Positions 33,556-45,171 are shown, numbered from the stretch's first letter. The stretch: 64,000 bases of DNA from Diphasiastrum complanatum (GCA_029204225.1 CM055099.1:41655359-41719358); one strand, 5' to 3'. Notes: generated from the letters alone by a model not told the origin. Program-made: numbers and translations.

Positions 33556-34174
33556 TGTGAGAGATTTCAACTAGTTTAGTCATTTTGGTCATATTTTTAT
33601 ATTTGGCAATTGAGGCCAATTTTCATATTAGACTTAGAGTTGACTTTTCAAAGTAGTACTTTTGGAAAGTGTGGGAAACTATAGAATACGAGTTTTGGAG
33701 GGATTCAATTTGAGTCAGATACATTAAATCTAGTCACAAAAATGGTAGGATTTTCATTATGGAGGGAAAACCAAAGTTTGAACTTAGGTTTGGACTTGCT
33801 ATAAAAGGATGTAACTCATGAGAAGAGAAGACACACTCTCTCTCTTATCTCATTATGCCTATACATGGGTCTCTTGGGTTCTACTATCCATTGTGCACTA
33901 TACTTGTAATATCTTGCAATTCTATGTGTAAAATGCTTATTAAATACCATATTCGGATCCACATGTGTGAAATACAGTAGATTATTGTTATTGTACGGAC
34001 AACAACATTATTTTATATTTTGACTGAAGTTTGATCAAGATATATTAGAGTTTGCATCTCATTCTTAGAGTAGATGTTGATTTTTCTACATTGGCAAGAT
34101 TGGTGAGTTTTGTTGTCTTTCTAACCCAAGATCATTTTATGGATTTAGATCTTAATTGATCTGAAATTCTCACA
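33556..34174 (+). repeat. Solo Copia LTR, TSD AGATC
   Basis: 619 bp starting TGTGAGAG and ending TTCTCACA (7-bp inverted ends), with AGATC at 33551-33555 and 34175-34179. It matches, inverted, the LTR at 40498-41144. Internal features include a Met-less promoter region with TATAAAAGG (33811) and a CT-rich stretch after it. The rest of the element was removed by LTR-LTR recombination. Confidence 0.92.
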
Positions 34175-34179
34175 AGATC

Positions 34180-35615
34180 TACCATCTTTTCTATAGATAG
34201 AATTTTCTTGGTTTTCTCAATGCCATCAATGTTATCGCCAGTAAGTATGATGTCATCTACATAGATCAATAGTAGTACAATGTCATTTACATCAAACATT
34301 ATGTAAAAGCTTGGATCATACTCACTTTGAGTGAATCCAATAGAAACTAGGAAATCATTGAGTTTTTAATTCCAAGACCTTGATGCTTGCTTCAAACCAT
34401 ACAAGCTCCTCTGATGATGACATACTTTACCTTCCATCTCGAGCTTGACGAAGCCTTGGGGCTGCTCCATGAAGATGTCCTCCTCCAAATAACCATTAAG
34501 GAATGCATTAGAAACATCCATTTGCAAGATAATCCAACCAAAATGTGATGCAAGTTCTAGAAGTAACCTTATGGTGACCATCTTGGCCATGTTCATAATC
34601 TATCTCCCATTGCTTGAGCATATCCTTTGGCAACTAACCTTGGCTTGTGTTTACTTACACTTCCATCCATATTGAGTTGTAGCTTGAAAACTCATTTACA
34701 TCCAATCACATTCTTAAGAGGTCTATCAACAAGGATCCATGTGCCATTCTCCATCAAAGCATTATATTCATCTAACATAGCTTGAAACCATTTCTCAAAA
34801 CTCAATGCATCTTCTACACATGAAGATTCTTCAAAACTTGAAATGAGTGCAAAGGATGAAGATGGATTACCCTCAGCTTGCTTTCCCTTGTCTTGATATG
34901 TGAGCCGCATTGGCTCTGATACCCTTGATGATCTTCTTGGAGTGATTGGTACACTTGGCTCTTGCTCCTCCTCAAGATCTAGATTATCTTGATCCTCGGC
35001 TACCTCCCACTTGATATGTGATTTGATTGAGCCATCAACAAGCTTATGCATCTTATTATCATCAAATATGACATCTCTAGAAGCCACAAAATTGTTCGAA
35101 GATGGAATGTATACCTTGTAACCTTTGCTTGCATTGCCATACCTGAGCTTGATCCCCTTGATTGATGTTGGATCCTCCTTGTTCCTTGTCTCCAAAGGTG
35201 TATGCACATAGCAAATGCATCCAAACACCTTTAAGTCCTTGAGATTGGGCTTCCTCTCATACAAGACTTCAAATGGTGTTTTGCCTTCTATAGAGCTACA
35301 TGGAACTCTATTCATCGAATGGTTAGCACAAGTGAGAGCTTCTCCCCAAAAATACTTTGGTAGACATGCATCAATCCTTAAGGTTTTAGAACATTCACAT
35401 AATGTCCTATTCCTCCTCTCGGCCATCCCATTTTGTTGAGGGGTATAGGGACAAGACAACTCTTTTTCAATCCCCTCTTGATCACAAAAATCTTTAAACT
35501 CATTGGAGATATATTCTCCACCATTATCACTTCTAAAAGTTTTGATCTTGTGATCATAATCCTTTTCAACAAAGGCTTTGAACTTTATAAAATCTTCTTG
35601 TACCTTGTAGCTTCT
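34180..35615 (-). pseudogene. Copia integrase C-half and RT N-half of the split element
   Basis: From right to left: integrase core end with RSDNGGEYISNEFKDF, CPYTPQQNGMAERRNRTL, YFWGEALTCANHSMNRVP, TPFEVLYERKPNLKDLKVFG and KGYKVYIPSSNNFVASRDVIF. The IN-RT linker and SFEKWFQAMLDEYNALMENG (35459-34692) follow. The RT fingers are damaged between 34690 and 34600. QMDVSNAFLNGYLEEDIFMEQ and YGLKQASRSWN come before a TAA (about 34363-34361), then IYVDDIILTGDN with an intact catalytic YVDD (about 34255-34244). Truncated at its 5' end. Confidence 0.88.
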
Positions 35616-36397
35616 TGAGGGTGAATAGGCTCATCCTCTTCACCGCTCACTATGATCCATTAGATGTTGTAAAAAAAGAATCGATTCCATTCTTAGCTTC
35701 CAAATTGAATAATTAGAAGATTCAATCTTCTATCATTTGGATCCAAAATATATGCATTCATGAAAGCCATCTCTCTCTAGGCTAAAAGCATGGTTTGGTG
35801 GTACCACATGGACTGTCAAGGATAACCCCTTCCCAAGTGGATTTTGTGCTAGTTCGCCAACAAGTGATATTTTGTTGTCATTTTGAGGATATGTCTAAGT
35901 GCTTGATCTTCACAAATAATGTGACTACGTCTAAAGTAAGGTCAATGTTCTTGAGAAATGAAGTGGACATAAACATGGGGTGAAGTTTTATGTGAAGTAG
36001 ACATAAAAGTGGTCTATAAAGTTTCTAGGCATTGATATGTACATGGGTATTAAATGAGGTCTATGGGTGCTACATTCCGCCTAGAGCCCTCTAAGTGTTG
36101 TCCTATTACAACCAAGGCAATATATCTTAGTTTTACCTTGCAAGTTACTTACAAAAGCTCATGAAAATCATATTTACATTTAGCCCTTAACTCTTGCTCA
36201 CCATATGTGATAACCCAAGGTAAGGGTGCCACATAGGATTGATTAGCACTAAAAACTTGTTTAGGCAAGAAAGATTATTAAGTTTTGAGTCCAAAAAGGG
36301 CCCTAGTGTATGAAGCATTTGACCTCCCTACAAAATTAAAGCATTTCAGATTTTATCTCTCATTCAAGCTCTTCCTCTCTCTCCTGAGTGCTCCCTA

Positions 36398-36442
<45 letters not shown>

Positions 36443-37063
36443 TCTCGTCATGTCGTCATCCGACCAATTGTTAGTGGTCCTTAATATTTCAAGACACATG
36501 TGGCCCAATCAAAACACTATAAAACATGTTTCCTCCATCAATGATGACATTCAATGATGGAATTTTCTCATGCACATGAGGATGTAAAAATTATTGTCTA
36601 TGTATATTCACATAATGATATATGTTGCAATGAAGAGCTGACAAGCCAAGCACATTTAAAGTTTGTTAATGTCCATTGTGAGTTGGGTAAAGTTGTTTAT
36701 TGCAGCCTTGAAGGCACAAGCTCAAACCATGATTGCTGCGTAGAAACATCCAAGCTGAAACGTGATAGCTCCATAGAGACATCCAAGGAGCAACCTAGAT
36801 AGCTCCATAGAGAGAGGCCATGAGCTTTACTTGGAGAAAACTTAGGCTGAAAAATGTCTTGGCCTTAATGTGAATATTGTATGTAAGAACCCCTAGCATA
36901 CTAATAAGTTCCTTAATAATGTGACAAATTATTTTTTGCCTGAACAGATATATCTAGTGCGTCACTAAGTCTAGTTTGGAATTGGGAGAAAAGTAGTTTT
37001 GTCAGCCAAATCTGGAACCTTCGTGCCAGAATCTTACAACGTTTGAAACTTGAATGCCAAATG
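35616..37063. other. No gene seen; short (CT)n at 36404-36435
   Basis: Unassigned sequence between the truncated Copia and the membrane-protein gene. The 36285-36557 open frame is driven by the CT run and has no domain. No LTR border recognised. Confidence 0.45.
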
Positions 37064-37814
37064 TCAACTTTCAACAGTAATGCTGCTGCCAGAGCTGAGG
37101 GGAAGATGCTCCCACGGCGTCACTAAATGCACGTCGATGTTGCCTCCATGATTGAACACACGCTGCAGCTGCTTCGCTCGTCTGCTGAGAAGCTTGTGGT
37201 AACAAGTATACGCATATCCAACAATATCAGGTGGGAAAAGCACTAGCGCTATGTTCTCCTCCATGAATTTGTTGTCAACTGCGAGCTGCTGCTTCCTGCA
37301 GTTCATCCTCTCTGAACTTCCACGCCATCATCATGGGCTCAGAAGCCCCAACACAAGCGCACAGATCTATCAAGCATTGTGGTAAGCACCAGCGTTCAGT
37401 GATAGGATCTTGCTCCAGCTCCGCCAGATGCCCCTTGGCGATGATCAGATCGCGGATTTCCTGTAGCTGCGGGATGAAGAATCGCTGATTGTAGTGGCGG
37501 AATCGAAATAATCCAGCGTTTGTTTCTGTTTCGCCGAGGCGGTAGTAGGGGCCGGGCTGTTCTGGACCCTCATGCGGGCGGTGCGTGAAGCGGAAGTGGT
37601 TCCATACCATCTCCTCCGATGAAAGCTTGTAATAAAGTGGGCCATGGAACTGCGCCAGCTGATTGTCGGTATGAGCCAATGCCAGCTTGTAAAGCTCCGT
37701 GCGTTTCGCGAGCCAGTAGTTTGCCAACCAGCCCATCGCCAAGAAGAAGGCACCAATCAGGGCTGTAATCACCGCCACCCACGTCTGATCACTCTGAGAG
37801 CATGCCATAGTCAC
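37064..37814 (-). CDS. Putative single-pass membrane protein, one probable frameshift
   Basis: Starting at ATG 37814, 179 intronless codons. Residues 11-35 form a hydrophobic membrane segment (WVAVITALIGAFFLAMGWL), then a positive AKR and a helical stretch with HTDNQLAQFHGPLYYKL. That pattern, one TM helix followed by a (L/F)-x-GPLY motif, I associate with bacterial and some plant proteins of unknown function. A conserved-looking soluble part (FRFRHYNQRFFIPQLQEIRDLII) follows. The frame ends at TGA 37277-37275 after EAAARS. A frame shifted by +1 carries equally protein-like sequence to 37064 (FMEENIALVLFPPDIVGYAY, TCYHKLLSRRAKQLQRV), so a one-base insertion or sequencing error near 37290 probably split a ~250-residue protein. 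Its GC content is visibly above its flanks. It is the only block here not tied to a transposon. Function unknown. Confidence 0.65.
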
Positions 37815-38385
37815 CCCTACAACACATCATGACAAGCGCTTGATTCTTGAGTTAGAGACCTTCTACATAATGTTGTAGCTTCTTTGAGAATTTTGAGCGT
37901 GTTTGGGAGCTGGGATCAATGCAAAACAACAATCTGATTAATAGAGTACTGTGCACACATCCAGAGGCTCATATGACAAGCTCTGTAGACGTATAGAGAT
38001 GGAGGACACAAATTCAGAGTACAGAATAATATGAGATTTTTCAAATTAAGAGAGAAGCGTTTGAGCTACTGGTACAGCCTCGCACTTATCAAGCACGGAG
38101 AAAGGACTAAAGCATGAGAAAGCGTGTTTGTAATATGTATAGTTTATATTGTGACGGCTCTTGACTTTTAGTTTTCTTAAAGTATACATTTATATATATG
38201 TTTCGTATGTGGTGGGAGGCACGTCTAACTTTTAACTTCAAAATACTTCATAAAAAATGAAGTGCAATCCATATAATTTTATAAACTAAACATTAAAGTT
38301 CCCATTTCTCATTGCTGCAAAATTGTGAAGAGGCTTAGCACTTGTTGGTGTTGATTGATGTTGAAAATCCTATGTTACAAATCTT
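37815..38385 (-). promoter_or_regulatory. Upstream region of the membrane-protein gene, candidate TATA
   Basis: AT-rich. On the minus strand ATATAAACTATAC (38149-38137) is a TATA-like element about 320 bases before the ATG. This is a guess from sequence alone. Confidence 0.25.
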
Positions 38386-38411
38386 GAGAGAGAGAGAGAG
38401 AGAGAGAGAGA
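38386..38411. repeat. (GA)n microsatellite
   Basis: 13 perfect GA units. Confidence 0.9.
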
Positions 38412-38831
38412 ATCTAGATTTGATGATTTGGGCAATTCTCTTCAGGCCAATGCACACATGATTGGCGAAGACTAGCAATCTTATATTCTAACTAGGTCCA
38501 TGTATATCAACTTAAAATTTCAGTACCTGCGCCTAAAATTATCATATTTCATACAATCTAAAATTTGATAATTTCTCAAATCTTATTGTTCTTAGATTAA
38601 GCTGAATAAAAAACCTATATCTTAAACCTTAATAGGCTACTCAAGTTTATGTCAGTTATGGGAACCTACAAAAAAATATCATTAGGTGAATTTTTATGTA
38701 GTAGGCTTTTTTGTATGCATTAAAGATTCTTGGCCAAGCATTATTACTTCTTGGTTTAAATATTTTGGAATTTTTCAAAGCCAAATTTGCATTTAAAGAT
38801 GTGAACGAGCTCAACATTCTCAATTTTCAAT

Positions 38832-39247
38832 TTACTTTTTAGAGTTGGTGACTAGTCAATTCTTTTCACCCACCTTGAAGACCTTCGTGATTATGTGTTG
38901 AGGAGTTGGTCCAACCTTTTTTCTGCCTTGAACAACCTGATGATAATGCATTGAAAAGATTTTCTTGTCAAATTACTTTTTAGTGTTGGTGGCTAGTCAA
39001 TTCTTTTCACCCACCTTGAAGACCTTCGTGATTATGTGTTGAAGAGTTGGTCCAACCTTTTTTCTGCCTTGAACAACCTGATGATAATGCATTGAAAAGA
39101 TTTTCTTGTCAAATTACTTTTTAGTGTTGGTGGCTAGTCAATTCTTTTCACCCACCTTGAAGACCTTGGTAATTATGTGTTGAAGAGTTGGTCCAACCTT
39201 TTTTCTGCCTTAAACAACCTGATGATAATGCATTGAAAAGATTTTTT
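38832..39247. repeat. Tandem repeat, 141-bp unit, about 2.9 copies
   Basis: The marker CTAGTCAATTCTTTTCACCC begins at 38852, 38993 and 39134, exactly 141 bp apart. Units are nearly identical (a few substitutions such as AGAGTTGG/AGTGTTGG and CTTCG/CTTGG), so the amplification is recent. No open frame or CRISPR-like spacer variation. Confidence 0.95.
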
Positions 39248-40497
39248 TGGTAGTTAATTTGGGGTGGGTATTGAAGAGACCTTGCATTCTTGAAATTTAA
39301 TGAGTGTTTTGCACATCAAATCCAATTTGAACAATTTGAAGGGTCTAAAATTATAGTGAACATCAAAATAAGGTGTAATAATTTGTCCAAGGTCTCATTC
39401 TGGTTGGCAAGTATGGGCTTAAATTTGTCTAGGACATTTTGAATGGCCACTTCAAATTGTTCTAAAGACCTCCCTAGAAATTGCACTTATACGATCTTGG
39501 CATTATTTCAAACCGAGCATAAGTTATCTTTAGAAATGCAATATTCACTTGATTTGAATATCCATTATTTTCTTGTTGCCCCCAATGTATGTGGAGCACT
39601 ACAAATAAAATATATTGCATCTTTGAATTCTGAGTACCATAAAAAATTTGATAGTATGCCAATAATTGGGCAAAATCCATACTTTGCTCCTAGTCCATCT
39701 ATCACCTCAAGTAATCTTCTACGTACCCTTACAGTTACAAAGCAATTCTACTTTTTGGAGTATAATTCACATCGAATAGCAATTTTTGAAGGGGGGAGGA
39801 GATTACCAAAGTTTGTGCTCACTTGGTCAATCCAAAGTGGATCTATGATTGACTAAAAACCTTGTCTTACTCTTCATGCAGCAAAAAGCACAATAAAAGA
39901 CATGTAATGTTATAAAGAAAATTGGTACCTTGTGCATGAAGAGCAAAAAGGGGGGGGTTGGGCCTCGCATCTTGCGAGCACGTGAGGCTGTGGCCCTAGT
40001 GTGATATGCACCACACGTTTTTTTTTTTTTAATTGATTGTGCGGGCGCCCCGTGTCTAGGTAGCCAATTTTTATCCCATAAGCGTTGCTAGCAAATTACC
40101 GAGAGGGAATATATAACAAAACTCTCCCTCTTACCTACATGTGTGCGCCTGGGTGTGGCGCCCTGCCCGGCACCCAGCTTGCAGCTGCCCGCGCTACCTG
40201 GCACCGTCGCCTGGCGTGGCCCGCTAAAAATTGGCATGCCCCAATTTTTGATGGGCACCGCACCGAGGACACGCGTTAGGCACTGGGGGGTGCTGGGGCC
40301 AAACTGCAAGCACGTGCGGCCCCGTGGTTTAATGCCCCAGCGAGGTGAGGGGAGGGGGGGGTGTTCTAGCTCTCTCTATCTCAAAGTGTTGTTGCACAAC
40401 AGGATGAGAGGGGAGTCTCTCTCCTTCTATGCTTTTATAATGGAGGAGAGGTGGCACCTCTCTCTTGTTGGTTCGGGCGTGATGAGGAGGAGGTCTA
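39248..40497. other. Unassigned, with a GC-rich block at 40140-40340
   Basis: A 137-codon open frame (39443-39856, +) shows no motif I recognise. From 39950 the base composition changes sharply (G8 run at 39950, T12 at 40018, then a GC-rich block with CCCGGCACCC-type sequence), suggesting an unrelated inserted element. No terminal repeats found. Confidence 0.4.
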
Positions 40498-41144
40498 TGT
40501 GAAGAATTACAGATCATTGATGATCCAATCCACAAAAAGATCTTGGGTTACAAAAGAAGCTACTCTACCAATCTCACCAATGTAGAAAAATCAACATCTA
40601 CATACAAAATGAGATGAAAACTCTAATAGAACTTGATCAAACATGAATCAAAAGATAAAGTACTATTGTTCTCAGTACAAAACCAGCAAGCTACTATATT
40701 TCACACATGTTGATCCAAAAATAGCAAATATAGATCATTCTACACATAGAATTGCATGCAATCACAAGTATAGTGCACCAATGGATAGTAGAACCCAAGA
40801 GAACCATGTATAAGCATGAAATGAGATAGAGAAGAGAGAAGATATATCTCTCCATGAGTTACATCCTTTTATAGCAAGTCCAAACCCTATTTGGCCACTT
40901 GGCTTTCCCGCCAAAATGCTAACCCTACTATTTTTGGGTCTAGATTCAAAGTACCCAACATTCAAATTTGAATCTACTCAAACTCGACTTCTAACTTTCC
41001 CACACTTTCAAAAAGTGTTTATTCAAATGAAATTTAGACTAATGAACTTTGAAAAGTCAAACTCTAAGTCTAAAACAAAGTTGGCCTCAATTTTTCAAAT
41101 ATGAAAATATAGCAAATATGATCAAACTAGTTGAATTTTTCACA
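40498..41144 (-). repeat. 3' LTR (647 bp) of the minus-strand Copia
   Basis: On the minus strand it starts TGTGAAAAATTC and ends AATTCTTCACA, with inverted ends. Same family as the solo LTR at 33556-34174. Confidence 0.85.
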
Positions 41145-41242
41145 CTCTCTCTTCAACTAGTTTTAGCGTAGACTTTGATAACACTCCAAGTGAAGTCCTA
41201 TGCTTCATGAACAAGTCCTTTCCCAATGCTTTGGTGAAGATA

Positions 41243-42450
41243 TCATCTACACATTCCCTTGAGGACACATGTTGAAGCTCCACCTCCTTTGCAATGACTT
41301 GCCACCCTCACAAAACGATATTGCACCTCAATATGCTTGCTCCTAGCATGAAAGCTAGGATTGGTTGCCAACCTTTGGGCTGATTTATTATCAAAAAAGA
41401 TGATTGGGCTCTCTGAAAAATCCATCAAATGAAGATCCTTGATCATCCTCTTGATCCATACCATCTCCTTTGTGCAATGTGTAAGAGCTTTGTACTTGGC
41501 CTCACTAGATGATAATGAGATAGTGGCTTGTTTCTTCGACATCCATGATATTGCTCCATCACCTATGAAAATACAATGAGCACTAATGGATTTCCTATCC
41601 ATTACATCTCCAGCATAGTCCGAATCTGAAAATCCAAAAGGGATAGATGATGATCCATCATACAATATGCCAAGATCTCAAGTTCCAATGATGTACCTCA
41701 AAACTCGCTTTCCTAGCTTCCAATGCTCCTCACTAGGATCTTGCATGAATTGACCTCAATCTTCCAACACAATAGCTTAGATCAGGTCTATAGAGAGTAA
41801 TGTCCTTGAAGGATCTTTCACTACCTCTTATAGTTAGCTTTACATGAGACTCCATAGGTGTATCAATAGCTTTTGCATCTACCATATGAAATCTTTCTAG
41901 AATAGAATTAGCATACTTCTCTTGACAAATGAAAGTAGATTGAGAAGATCTAATGACTTCTATTCCTAAAATGTAGTGCAAATTACCAAGATCATGCACC
42001 TCAAACTCCTTCTTAAGAGCATTCTTGATATCCTCCACATCTTGATTGTCTCCACCACTCAAGATGATATCATCCACATAGATTAGCAAGATGGTAACAT
42101 CATTTCCAACAAACCTATAATAAAGTGAATGATCATACTCACTCATAACAAAGCCTTGAGAGAGTAAAAAAGTGTTAAGCTTAGCATACCGACTCCTTGG
42201 TGCTTGCTTAAGGCCATACGAACTCTTTTGTAGTAGACACACATGATTTGGCTTTGTTGATGAAATTTAGCTCTCGGGTTGCTCCATGTACACTTCCTCC
42301 TCAAGATCACCATTAAAGAATGCATTTGTAATGTCCATTTGCCATAGATCCCATCCATAAATTGTAGCAAGTGAGATGATGACTCGAATGCTTAACATCT
42401 TTGCCACGGGTGCAAAGGTCTCATCATAGTCAATCCCTTGTTGTTGAGCC
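41243..42450 (-). pseudogene. Copia reverse transcriptase and RNase H
   Basis: The RT palm is in two frames: DETFAPVAKMLSIRVIISLA and QMDITNAFFNGDLEEEVYMEQ end in a stop. A second frame (42242-41733) has SSYGLKQAPRSRYAKLNTFL, the intact catalytic LLIYVDDIILSGG (about 42080-42066), DLGNLHYILGIEV and YRPDLSYCVG. RNase H (41665-41243): FSDSDYAGDVMDRKSISAHC, WMSKKQATISLSSSEAKYKA, KEMVWIKRMIKDL, FFDNKSAQRLA and HARSKHIEVQYRFVR. The domains look less decayed than in the other Copia copies here. Confidence 0.88.
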
Positions 42451-43915
42451 TATCCTTTTTCCACTAACCTTGCCTTGTACTTTGTTGATAGATCCATCTT
42501 GGTTTGTCTTCACCTTGAAGATCCATTTGCATCCAATAGTTTTCTTGTCCTTAGGAAACTCCACCAATCTCCATGTTCCATTCTTCATAAGAGCTTGATA
42601 CTCAAGATCCATTGCTTGGATCCACTCCTCTTCTTTCCTTGCTTCATCTACACTTGTAGGTTCATCAAAAGAGATTAGGAAAGCAACATAATTTCCAAAA
42701 ATTACTTGCTTACCCTTTTCATCATATGTGAGCCTTGAAGGTACTTGTCTTTCCCTTGATGTTCTCCTTGGCTTTTGACTTGATGAAAGTCCATCATCAT
42801 CACCATCTAAAGTGGAATCCTTTACATCAACATCAAGAATGTAAGATCTATTCACACCTTTATCAATCATGCTTGAAGATGCTTTTGGAATGTTTCCCTC
42901 ATCAAAGATGACATCTCTACCAACAATTACTTTGTTTGTAGAAGGAATGTAAACCTTGTAGGCTTTACTCACCTCACTATATTTAACAAAAATACCTCTT
43001 CTTGAAGATGGATCCTCCTTGGTCCTATCATCAAGAGTAATGTTGACATGGCATGTGCATCCAAAGGTTCTTAGAAAGTTGACACTCGGCCTCCTCTTGA
43101 ATAGCTTCTCAAAAGGTGTCCTTCCATCCAAAATAGCACTCGGCCAACTATTGCACAAGAAATTGGCACACAACAAAGCTTTTTCCCAAAAATGGTTTGT
43201 CAAGATTAGCACTTAACCTCATGGCTTTAGCACTTTCACATAAATTCCTATTCTTCCTTTCAGCCGCTCCATTTTGTTGTGGGGTCCTTGATGTTGTATA
43301 CTCCCTCTTGATCCCATGCTCTTCACAAAAGGCCTTGAACTTGGTAGATATGTACTCACCACCATTGTCACTCCTTAAGCACTTGATCTTTGTGGGAAAT
43401 TGGTTTTCTCTTGAATTCTTGAACTTGATAAAGACATCCTACACTTCATCCTTGATCTTTAGTAGATAGATCCAACAAAATCTACTAAAATCATCAATGA
43501 ATGTTACATACATTTTAGCTCCACTATTGCTAATTGTAGTAAATCCATGAATATTTGAATGTACAAGTTGAAAAGGCTTTGTAGATCTAGATGTAAATCT
43601 AGTATAAGGTAGTCTATGTGACTTAGACAAAGCACAAGACTCACAAATATGTTTTTTTCCACTTAAGGACCTTGGAAGGCCTATCACAACCTTCTTTCTA
43701 GCCATTACCTCCAATGACTTAAAGTTGAGGTGTCCCATCCTTTTATGCCAAATCTCTTGAATATGTATTTGCTCTCTTGCAACACATCCAACTTGGTTAG
43801 CAATAACACAAGCATCTAGTTTGAACAACTTCCTTTGTCTTTTACCTTTTCCAATCAAGACATCCATCCTTTTAATCATACAAGCATCTCCATCAAACTC
43901 AACCTTGAGGCCTTT
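42430..43915 (-). pseudogene. Copia integrase (with protease tail)
   Basis: On the minus strand: protease end GDACMIKRMDVLIGKGKRQR, pre-integrase and HHCC finger WHKRMGHLNFKSLEVMARKK ... HICESCALSKSHRLP, core YVTFIDDFSRFCWIYLLK. After an in-frame TAG (about 43441-43439) the core continues with RSDNGGEYISTKFKAFCEEH and RTPQQNGAAERKNRNL. Another shift near 43210 precedes TPFEKLFKRRPSVNFLRTFG and KAYKVYIPSTNKVIVGRDVIF. The frame enters RT (KNGTWRLVEFPKDKKTIGCK) and stops at 42430. Catalytic residues are largely present but the frame is broken in at least two places. Confidence 0.88.
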
Positions 43916-44439
43916 ACTTCATCGGCTTCCAACATGACTCCACTTGAGGTTGCCATGTAGCAATGACCTGATCTTCTTGTTCAACTTGTTTCAATGCACA
44001 AAGCACTCCTTTGAACAACAACAAATGTTTTCAAAAGAAATCACAAATATTTGAAACTATCTCAAAAATTCTCTTATAGCACTTACACCAAGCAAATCAA
44101 CACATAGAATCATGGAATCTTGATCAACCTATGATCTATCCCCAATCTAATGACTTTTGCCACATCCTAAGCTTGAAACACACTCAAATGAAGTCCAACA
44201 ACCCCACTATCTAGAGATTCAATCAAAATTAGGATTTTGACAAAATCACACTATTCATTGAAAATTTGATTTGCAATCTATTAACCACCACTTAGGCTAA
44301 TAAAATGATCCAAAATTTGGCCAAATTGAGTATGTGAAATCAAAATCTGGAATTGATCAAGTTTGTGAACCTATATAGGGTTTTGATCTACAAAAGATCC
44401 AATCTAGAAAAGCAGAAAAGCTCCAAGCAGTCTGCATCA

Positions 44440-44700
44440 AATCAGAAATAGACTCAAAGTCAAGAACAATCATCGAATCCACACTCGTCGCAGAAGAAGA
44501 TGTTTTGCAGGTATTGCAAGCACAATAACCATGAGATCCAAGATTGCCAAATTAGTAGAGGTACATCTACAATACTGTCAAATCAACCGACATGGCCAAA
44601 GTGGCCGAAGTCTCCAAAGTAGTTGAAGTTACCAAAGTGGCCAAAGTGGCCGAAGTCTCTGAAGTCACTGAAGTGCCCAAAGTCTTCGAAGTTTGTCGAT
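44440..44700 (+). pseudogene. Copia-type gag zinc-knuckle fragment with Pro-Lys-Trp repeat
   Basis: 44506-44547 encodes CRYCKHNNHEIQDC, a full CCHC knuckle, preceded by a Gln/Ser/Lys-rich linker. Downstream an 18-27-bp degenerate repeat of CCAAAGTGGCCGAAGTCT codes for PKWPKS units (44595-44690). A related but damaged piece is at 49620-49760. Neighbouring domains are missing. Confidence 0.65.
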
Positions 44701-45171
44701 GATGACAATAAACGTCGGAGCCACCTGTGAGCCATTTCCATTCCCATCATCGTCCCATGGTTTCTTCGAATGAGCGCCTGCTTGGGCCTTGCACGCCATG
44801 TCCCACAACTGGTTCACCTTGTCCAAGACTTATTGCAGGGCCTTCATGGTGTCTTCTAGCTATTTCTGGGACTCCAAGATGATCTTATCTTGCTTGGCCA
44901 CAATATTCTTGAAAATTTTTTTCTTGGTTTCCCGCTCTTGGATCAGTCGCACGTACTTTTCCATCCGGATGGTTGAGGCATGTGGGGCCTGGAATTGTAT
45001 ATCCTTGGGCTTAACTAGAGGGGCATCAACTGTCATTACACCCAATGATCCGTCTCGTACTTGGTCGATCTGGACCATCTGGTGCTTCAGTTGCTGCTGG
45101 ACCTCTTCCAGAGTGGTCTTTTGCTCAAGCCATTACAATTGCAACTCTCGTTCTTGTAGAGGTAAGGCCAT
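44700..45171 (-). pseudogene. Gag-like ORF of the leader-amplified retroelement
   Basis: ATG at 45171-45169 (minus) begins MALPLQERELQL, then a TAA at codon 13, WLEQKTTLEEVQQQLKHQMV, IRMEKYVRLIQERETKKK and a further helical region. Two more stops interrupt it (near 44860 and 44830). It ends in an acidic/Gly-Asn linker (KKPWDDDGNGNGSQ). About 155 residues, mostly alpha-helical and coiled-coil-like, charged, without zinc knuckle. Each R1 unit upstream carries a copy of the first ~15 codons, and in the other units codon 13 is GAA (Glu), so the TAA here is a point mutation. Position after a leader suggests a gag, but I do not recognise the family. Confidence 0.5.

Larger units (their letters stand above)
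27210..35615 (-). mobile_element. Old minus-strand Copia, split by two later insertions
   Basis: Pieces read right to left: integrase (35615-34690), RT (34600-34180 and 33555-33532) and RT end plus RNase H (28029-27240). The gaps are a solo LTR (33556-34174) and a whole Copia element (28030-33531). When each inserted block and one copy of its target duplication are removed, the RT reading frame continues without loss: MVDLGH is regained across the first gap and LHF/ILGIEV across the second. The element is 5'-truncated at about 35615, inside the integrase core. Confidence 0.88.
40498..44370 (-). mobile_element. Minus-strand Copia lacking gag and most of protease
   Basis: 3' LTR at 40498-41144, purine tract TTGAAGAGAGAG (41156-41145), RNase H, RT and integrase going right, then leader to about 44370. 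The leader's ATGGCAACCTCAAGTGG at 43938 gives a family-type gag start (MATSSGV) but runs within ~13 codons into the last part of the protease (VEFDGDACMIKRMDVLIG). Gag and most PR have therefore been deleted. No 5' LTR is found to the right. Confidence 0.85.

Noticed and set aside
36285-36557. 90-codon frame with Ser-Leu run
   Set aside because: Driven by the CT microsatellite at 36404-36435.
38832-39247. CRISPR-like regular spacing
   Set aside because: Units are 141 bp and nearly identical throughout, with no short repeat plus variable spacer, in a plant context.
39443-39856. 137-codon plus-strand frame as a host gene
   Set aside because: No recognisable domain, no splice or promoter context, and flanked by unassigned repeats; kept only as unassigned sequence.
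40085-40535. GC-rich overlapping frames (up to 119 codons)
   Set aside because: Open on several frames at once, as GC-rich DNA often is; Pro/Arg/Gly-rich with no motif.
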